Below are positions 7,423 through 11,392 of a stretch of DNA of 11,392 nt, piece after piece. Origin of the DNA: Bacteroidia bacterium (GTDB taxonomy: Bacteria > Bacteroidota > Bacteroidia > Bacteroidales > UBA932); the NCBI GenBank assembly GCA_021153285.1, contig JAGKTT010000073.1, positions 1-11,392 of the forward strand. The letters are read 5' to 3'. Under the pieces are notes generated by a model. The model did no database searches. It was not told the DNA's origin and saw nothing but the letters and a program-made list of their open reading frames with translations. Position 1 is the stretch's first letter. Every line of letters begins with the position of its first letter. The position numbers and the translations under genes were made by a program.

Positions 7423-7629
7423 ATGAAAAAGTCATTTTACAGAACAGACTATCTTTTCTCAAAGGGATCATTCCTTACAGGTATGGGAAGCTTATTGAGC
7501 ATCTTTGCTCCTTTCTATACTTTCAACGGATCCCGTTCTGAAAAGCAAGCGGACACTACAGCCCTTGAATCCGATTTCGGAGTCATTGGTCAGGATATCT
7601 ATTCTGTTTTAAGAACTTATAAATTCTAA
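7423..7629 (+). CDS. Small hydrophobic-centred protein of unknown function (68 aa)
   Basis: A 68-aa protein beginning 'MKKSFYRTDYLFSKGS'. Residues about 17-34 are hydrophobic with small residues ('FLTGMGSLLSIFAPFYTF') and could form one short membrane or amphipathic helix. The C-terminal half is polar, with 'QADTTALESDFGVIGQDI' at 42-59. I start at 7423 because a consensus -7 box lies at 7395-7402, which excludes the longer in-frame extension back to 7237. It ends 4 bp before the DUF2335-like gene, so the two form an operon. The sequence style (DYLF...SFLTGMGS...EADTxALxSDW) reminds me of small hypothetical proteins scattered through Bacteroidetes, but I know no function and could not search. 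It could be the small partner of the following membrane protein (inference). Confidence 0.7.
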   Translation: MKKSFYRTDYLFSKGSFLTGMGSLLSIFAPFYTFNGSRSEKQADTTALESDFGVIGQDIYSVLRTYKF

Positions 7630-7633
7630 TGTT

Positions 7634-8137
7634 ATGGGAGAGACGATCAAAGAAGTCATAACAGAGAAAGCAAAAGTTCAAGAAACAGAAAGCCCTGTGC
7701 AGGTCATTCTCGATGCTGTTCCTGAAAGCAAGAAAGAAGAAGTCAAGGAAGCCTTGATGATTATCCGCAGCGAAATGTATTCAGGCCCGATTCCGCCGCC
7801 CGAAGCACTTGCACGCTACGAAGAGATTCAACCAGGTGCAGCCGACAGAATCCTCAAAATGGCAGAGAAACAGCAAGAGCATAGAATGGCACTTGAAACA
7901 AAAGCGATCGGAGGGCAGGTCGATCAAAGTAAGAGAGGACAACTCTTCGGATTCATACTGGTCTTTGTCTGCATAGCAGTCGCAGTCTTCTTCGCTGTGT
8001 ACTTCGGAATGACAGCATTCGCAGTCACATTCCTCTGCGTAACAATGGTATCAGTCGTCGGCCTCTTCGTCACAGGAAAGATGGCAGTGCAGAAAGATCT
8101 TGCTCAGAAATCAAAAGATCAAGAGCATAATCAATAG
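7634..8137 (+). CDS. DUF2335-like predicted inner membrane protein
   Basis: A 167-aa protein. Residues 1-45 are charged and helical. Residues 50-65 read 'SGPIPPPEALARYEEI', followed by 'PGAADRILKMAEKQQEHR' (67-84), which together match the hallmark of DUF2335 membrane proteins (SGPxPxPExLxxYxxxxPGxAxRIxxMAExQxxHR). Two membrane helices follow at about 104-124 and 127-147, separated by a turn of only a few residues, and the tail is charged and Lys/Gln-rich. Both termini should face the cytoplasm. DUF2335 has no established function; the short helical hairpin topology recalls holins or small effector membrane proteins, but that is only analogy. It is translated 4 bp after the 68-aa gene and followed by an intrinsic terminator, making a self-contained two-gene unit. 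Confidence 0.82.
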   Translation: MGETIKEVITEKAKVQETESPVQVILDAVPESKKEEVKEALMIIRSEMYSGPIPPPEALARYEEIQPGAADRILKMAEKQQEHRMALETKAIGGQVDQSKRGQLFGFILVFVCIAVAVFFAVYFGMTAFAVTFLCVTMVSVVGLFVTGKMAVQKDLAQKSKDQEHNQ

Positions 8138-8153
8138 AAAAACAATCTTTATT

Positions 8154-8196
8154 CCCGGTAGTCTCTGAATCGTCAAGCTATCGGGTTTGGTTTTTT
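8154..8196 (+). terminator. Intrinsic terminator of the small protein/DUF2335 unit
   Basis: An 8-bp stem (CCCGGTAG at 8154-8161 with CTATCGGG at 8178-8185, one G-U pair) with a 16-base loop. It is followed by TTTGGTTTTTT (8186-8196). It lies 16 bp after the DUF2335-like stop. Confidence 0.75.
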
Positions 8197-8199
8197 ATA

Positions 8200-8256
8200 G
8201 GGGTCTCCCCGTCATGGCCCGATCACTTCACCGTCATGCCCGACCTGATCGGGCAT
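8200..8256. repeat. REP-like GC-rich palindromic element with a partial second copy
   Basis: A perfect 8-bp inverted repeat (ATGCCCGA 8236-8243, TCGGGCAT 8249-8256) has a 5-base loop. It resembles the short intergenic GTCATGCCCGA...TCGGGCATC palindromes found dispersed in many bacterial genomes. A partial copy (CGTCATGGCCCGATCA) begins at 8210. GCCCGATCA at 8217-8225 can pair perfectly with TGATCGGGC at 8246-8254, giving an alternative hairpin. A small GGGG-TCT-CCCC dyad is at 8200-8210. It lies between convergent transcription units, the typical setting of REP elements. Only this one locus can be seen, so dispersion is not shown. Confidence 0.55.
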
Positions 8257-8271
8257 CCCGCCAAATCACAG

Positions 8272-8335
8272 AATAAAAAGCAAGGACCGCCTTTCGACGA
8301 TCCTGTAACCTCCTTTAACAACATGGTCAAGGAGA
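8272..8335 (-). ncRNA. Candidate small structured RNA, about 64 nt
   Basis: Downstream of a near-consensus minus-strand promoter, the predicted transcript has two hairpins. The first pairs CUCCUU (8334-8329) with AAGGAG (8315-8310) around a 13-base loop. The second is a 9-bp stem (8304-8296 with 8291-8283, two G-U pairs) closed by a GAAA tetraloop. It is followed by UUGCUUUUUAUU, so it looks like an intrinsic terminator. The two G-U pairs keep the stem intact only in the minus-strand RNA, which supports that orientation. The first hairpin carries AAAGGAGGU, complementary to the conserved 16S rRNA 3' tail, but no start codon follows at a useful distance. I do not recognise the RNA family. Confidence 0.5.
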
Positions 8336-8340
8336 TGGTG

Positions 8341-8371
8341 CAAAGGTAATCAAATCAAACAAAAAAGCAAA
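8341..8371 (-). promoter_or_regulatory. Strong Bacteroidetes promoter (-33 TTTG, N19, -7 TACCTTTG)
   Basis: On the minus strand, TTTG (8371-8368) is followed after exactly 19 bp by TACCTTTG (8348-8341) and then CA. This is the best promoter match in the window and points away from the S41-like gene into a region with no annotated protein. The transcript would begin near 8335. Confidence 0.72.
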
Positions 8372-8386
8372 TATCCGCACTGGATA
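8361..8386 (-). terminator. Weak terminator-like hairpin after the S41-like gene
   Basis: On the minus strand, TATCC (8386-8382) and GGATA (8376-8372) form a 5-bp stem with a 5-base loop, followed by TTTGCTTTTTT. It begins 7 bp after the stop codon. It overlaps the -33 box of the small RNA promoter, so read-through and the new promoter may share this site. Confidence 0.4.
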
Positions 8387-8392
8387 ATATCA

Positions 8393-10453
8393 TCATCGGC
8401 CCCTCCCCACAGAAATCCCTTTGCCATAATAATACCCCTGAGGTCCAAGACTGCTGAACACTTTCGTTCCAGTAAAATAGACTGCACCGCCTGAAGGAAG
8501 CGGTATCCTATTGATCCTGCCATTACATCCGGCAGTAGGCTCTCCCGCAGTAGTGGCAATACCACAATACAGAGCATAGTCCACGACTTCTTCATCGTGG
8601 CTGTAGTTCATCGGACCTGTGATGAAAACATTATCATACTTGAGAACAGGAACATCGATATTCTCCAGAGTATCTTTTATTACCGGAGTCTGAGGGATAA
8701 ACACTTTCGGTATCCTGCTTATTCCTGCCCTGAAAGGCAATAGATCAGCCTTATCAGCAATATACGGCAATATGTTCATCAGCAGGAATCTACTTCCATT
8801 CCTGATATCGATCAGAACAGTCTGACTCTCATTCCTCATACTCAGCAACTCCTTGATTTCCTGAAGATCACTAAGAGCCGTATTCAGATAGAGCGTATCC
8901 TTGTTTATCCATCGACTGTTATTCAGGTTCTCATCAGGCAACAACCTCTCAACAAACTCACTACGTTCTACCTTACGGACACTTACTTCCACCTCCTCGC
9001 CGTCACGCATCAGAACTAAAGTCTGCTCCGGAACGTATTGTCTCAGCCATATCTGTTCAGCCACATACCTCTTATACTGCGGGCTTCCTGACACCAACTG
9101 CTCACACTCTTCATAAAGATCAATTGCCTTCCTACCATCAACAAGCATAATTTCATCGCCAGGACGAATCGCTTCATCAATAGATCTTACCACACAAATC
9201 TTTCCGTCAGCATTCCTGACCCTTACAGGAAGAAAGCCATAATCCTTCAATTCTTTCGGTGAATTTGCAACAAAATGAGCATCATTCACATTGGCCATCA
9301 TTCTCCTCAATGGATCCAAAGAATACCGACTGCATTCTCCGACCTCTTCAAAAGCCCTGACAAGGCAGCCATCCCAATCCTCCACTTCATCTGAAATGTA
9401 TGGGTGAAAATATTTGATGACATTCCAAGTCATAATCAGGTCAGCAAGCATCATATCCTGCTCGGAAGTGTCCGAAAGGTAGTAGGAAGATGGCTGGGCA
9501 GCCAACGGAAAAGTATGCTCTTCATTCCCATACAAGGCTAACGGTATATGGGCAAATAATCCGTCAATAATCTCAAGGCTTTGCACATCACCCACGTGTG
9601 AATGATCATCAAAAAGAATTTCCTTTGTCCTTATCCTGCGCGATTGATCATAATAATCATATATGGTTTGATTTAAGCTGTGCGACAGCCCCAATACATC
9701 GACATATTTGGATCCGTATGACAGGGTACAGCTGTTCAGAATAAACTCTCCCGTACCTTCTGTGAACACACCGATTCTGATGAGTTTATTAGCCTCCTCC
9801 CTTCCTATGCTGACGCTTTGCTGGTAATCTTCGCCCACAAGATAATCCGGGACAAACTCACAAAAGTTGATATAAGTATCAGCATCATTGACATCAAGAG
9901 ATACCTTTGCATATACCTTAAGCGATGAGGGATTCATATTCTCTACGTCCACAGATAAAGTGAGATTATCACCAATATAATCTGCAGCTGACAATGTCAC
10001 CTCGAATACAAGTCTGTTGAGCCCTTGCGAATCCTGATTACGGTATGTACGCTTACTTACATATGAATTACTCCATTTGCCAAGATCCACGCCATAATGC
10101 TGCCAGGCTATCTCCTTCAACCCAGCAGTATCTTCCGGAATGATACGACTGCCATTATAAACAGGATCACTTGAGAAAACGACTCCGGACGCAATAGGAC
10201 AGAATAATTCTGTCATAACACTCTGGAACTCTTCCTTGGAATTGACAGAATCAATCTTACTGACTCCTTCGAGTGCCAATGCATTCCAATCCACATCCTG
10301 AGCCTCATCTCCAGGATAAAACCATCTGACTACACCATACACATCAGAAAAAGCCTTCAGGTACATTGTGTTCCCATCCGGTCCCTGTCTGTCACCACAA
10401 GAAATCAAGCTAGACAACAGACATAAAGAAGCAAGAAATGGATAGACCTTCAT
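8393..10453 (-). CDS. S41-family (tricorn/C-terminal-processing-like) peptidase lipoprotein, C-terminally short
   Basis: A 686-aa exported protein. The signal peptide ends in lipobox 'LISC' with Cys19. The start at 10453 gives a 4-bp ATGA overlap with the upstream gene and a normal signal peptide. Residues 40-70 ('VVRWFYPGDE...DWNALA') and 345-371 ('VIKYFHPYIS...DWDGCL') are two copies of the helical motif that opens S41 proteins; a beta-rich domain lies between them (about 145-255). After the second copy come 'NVNDAHF' (388-394, possible catalytic His393), a PDZ-like stretch (about 407-445, 'IRPGDEIMLVDGRKAI'), and the S41 core. In the core, 'VLIDIRNG' (546-553) replaces the usual DLRxNxGG, Ser618 in 'MNYSHDEE' fits the nucleophile, and 'GEPTAGCNG' is at 637-645. 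The protein stops at 'GKGISVGRGR', where relatives continue with GIxPDIxV and a further domain end. Activity is therefore uncertain. Confidence 0.82.
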   Translation of the reverse strand: MKVYPFLASLCLLSSLISCGDRQGPDGNTMYLKAFSDVYGVVRWFYPGDEAQDVDWNALALEGVSKIDSVNSKEEFQSVMTELFCPIASGVVFSSDPVYNGSRIIPEDTAGLKEIAWQHYGVDLGKWSNSYVSKRTYRNQDSQGLNRLVFEVTLSAADYIGDNLTLSVDVENMNPSSLKVYAKVSLDVNDADTYINFCEFVPDYLVGEDYQQSVSIGREEANKLIRIGVFTEGTGEFILNSCTLSYGSKYVDVLGLSHSLNQTIYDYYDQSRRIRTKEILFDDHSHVGDVQSLEIIDGLFAHIPLALYGNEEHTFPLAAQPSSYYLSDTSEQDMMLADLIMTWNVIKYFHPYISDEVEDWDGCLVRAFEEVGECSRYSLDPLRRMMANVNDAHFVANSPKELKDYGFLPVRVRNADGKICVVRSIDEAIRPGDEIMLVDGRKAIDLYEECEQLVSGSPQYKRYVAEQIWLRQYVPEQTLVLMRDGEEVEVSVRKVERSEFVERLLPDENLNNSRWINKDTLYLNTALSDLQEIKELLSMRNESQTVLIDIRNGSRFLLMNILPYIADKADLLPFRAGISRIPKVFIPQTPVIKDTLENIDVPVLKYDNVFITGPMNYSHDEEVVDYALYCGIATTAGEPTAGCNGRINRIPLPSGGAVYFTGTKVFSSLGPQGYYYGKGISVGRGR

Positions 10454-10632
10454 CGCTGCCTTTTTCTGTTCTGCCACTCACTGAAGCCAAGCATAATACC
10501 GGAGAAAATACATCCCATCAGAAGCATCCTCCAGATGCTGAATGTCTCATACATTCCGAAAGCCCACCCTATAAGCATATACAGGGCTACAAGTGCGACA
10601 AATCGCAAAGAAATGGATACTGCTCTTTTCAT
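10450..10632 (-). CDS. Small two-helix membrane protein of unknown function (60 aa)
   Basis: A 60-aa protein starting 'MKRAVSISLRFVALVALYML'. It has two predicted membrane helices (about 9-26 and 33-52), a short loop 'YETFSIWR', and a very basic tail 'WQNRKRQR'. Both ends are basic and should lie in the cytoplasm. An upstream in-frame ATG at 10707 would overlap the preceding gene by 29 bp and add 25 residues without hydrophobic character, so I prefer 10632. The stop overlaps the start of the S41-like gene (ATGA), so the two are translationally coupled and may act together. I do not recognise a family. Confidence 0.7.
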   Translation of the reverse strand: MKRAVSISLRFVALVALYMLIGWAFGMYETFSIWRMLLMGCIFSGIMLGFSEWQNRKRQR

Positions 10633-10678
10633 ATTAAGCTCGTTTAGTCGTTGAAATTTCACAAATCGCCTGCAAATA

Positions 10679-11392
10679 TCAGTCCGCACATGGTTCAGCC
10701 CTAACATACACCCTCGTCACAGGCACGAACTCATCATACTGTTCCACAAGAGCAACGACCGACTTGTCATCCTTCCAGATATACAATGGAGTCTCATCCT
10801 CCTGTGCTGAAACGAATAATTCTGCATATTTCGTCTTCACCTCGGCACTCTCACTATAGACAGGATCCTTGTACAGTTTCTTCATATAATCATACAGCCA
10901 GGTTCGTGCATCCTCCAGACTTTCCGGATTCTCGACAGTAACCTTTACAGATGGAGTATTTTCCTTGAAATAGGCTGCCGTAACAATGCTATATTGAGGT
11001 TCGATGAAATTATTGAAACCGACAGTTCCAAGCTTCGATGCATCAGCGACTTCATCCCAATCATACATCAGGAAATCCTTGTCATTGGTCAGATTGACTT
11101 CGATGGCATCGGTATATATCACTTCATTATTCTTGTATGCCTGAATGCTACATAAGCAACCTTGCGGAAGATAGAAACGATGATCCCATCCGGCGATCAG
11201 TTCAGAATGTCCCTTCTCATCATAATACACCTTACGGCTTCCTTCCTTTCCCATAACGCTGAATACAAGAGAATCGCACAGCTGGGACAGGCTCCAGTTC
11301 ATATAATCGTCTCCCTCAAGATAAAAATGCACAGGCTCAAATATGTTTGCAGTATGTGTGTTCAGACTTGCACCTTTAATCTCCAGTGTAGG
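10679..11392 (-). CDS. Protein of unknown function, C-terminal 237 residues (5' end outside window)
   Basis: The frame is open to the window edge: upstream of the GTG at 11332 it continues as '...TLEIKGASLNTHTANIFEPV', so no start is visible. Two parts can be seen. The first half is rich in beta-strand patterns and aromatics ('FYLEGDDYMNWSLSQLCDS', 'WDHRFYLPQGCLCSIQAY'), like an Ig/PKD-type extracellular sandwich. The second half is mixed alpha/beta, with 'DARTWLYDYMKKLYKDPVYS' and a final strand 'VTRVYVRAEPCAD'. It is most likely an exported protein (inference). It lies 46 bp upstream of the small membrane protein in the same direction, so probably in one operon with the S41-like lipoprotein. 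I recognise no family and give no function. Confidence 0.7.
   Translation of the reverse strand, partial: PTLEIKGASLNTHTANIFEPVHFYLEGDDYMNWSLSQLCDSLVFSVMGKEGSRKVYYDEKGHSELIAGWDHRFYLPQGCLCSIQAYKNNEVIYTDAIEVNLTNDKDFLMYDWDEVADASKLGTVGFNNFIEPQYSIVTAAYFKENTPSVKVTVENPESLEDARTWLYDYMKKLYKDPVYSESAEVKTKYAELFVSAQEDETPLYIWKDDKSVVALVEQYDEFVPVTRVYVRAEPCAD

Noticed and set aside
8223..8324. 33-codon open frame on the minus strand starting inside the small RNA candidate
   Set aside because: It runs through a terminator-like hairpin and the REP-like palindrome and has no recognisable composition of a real peptide.
8350..8595. 81-residue minus-strand frame overlapping the end of the S41-like gene
   Set aside because: It is an alternate frame of that gene and does not restore the missing S41 C-terminal motif.

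Overview
The window looks like a chromosomal segment from a member of the Bacteroidales. Supporting signs are a TonB-dependent receptor followed by a DUF4249-type lipoprotein, lipoprotein signal peptides with Cys19 lipoboxes, starts without Shine-Dalgarno sequences, several promoters with the Bacteroidetes -7 motif TAnnTTTG, and a clade-3 type catalase like those of Bacteroides. Base composition is mid-range. I cannot assign a genus.

Layout. Positions 1-1633 (+) hold the 3' end of a TonB-dependent outer membrane receptor and a DUF4249-like lipoprotein. At 1679-2266 (-) is a Crp/Fnr-type regulator. At 2352-5436 (-) is a tight operon in the order galK, galE, sugar-1-phosphate nucleotidyltransferase. 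It ends in a strong hairpin plus T8 terminator that overlaps the regulator's promoter. At 5704-7221 (-) is a catalase with its own terminator. At 7395-8196 (+) is a compact transcription unit: Bacteroidetes-type promoter, a 68-aa small protein, a DUF2335-like two-helix membrane protein and an intrinsic terminator. At 8200-8371 lies a non-coding stretch with a REP-like palindrome and, on the minus strand, a near-ideal promoter followed by a roughly 65-nt structured RNA candidate. At 8393-11392 (-) are an S41-protease-like lipoprotein, a 60-aa two-helix membrane protein and the 3' part of an unrecognised protein, arranged as an operon transcribed into the window from the right edge.

How the genes work together. 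GalK would make galactose-1-phosphate, and GalE interconverts UDP-galactose and UDP-glucose. The missing link, normally GalT, may be supplied by the nucleotidyltransferase acting directly with UTP, as a pyrophosphorylase-type galactose route (inference). The catalase detoxifies hydrogen peroxide independently of the neighbouring genes. The 68-aa/DUF2335 unit and the S41/small membrane protein unit have no known job. They sit tail to tail around the non-coding stretch, which makes 7.4-11.4 kb the least explained and most interesting part of the window. I saw no tRNA, rRNA, insertion sequence or CRISPR array.
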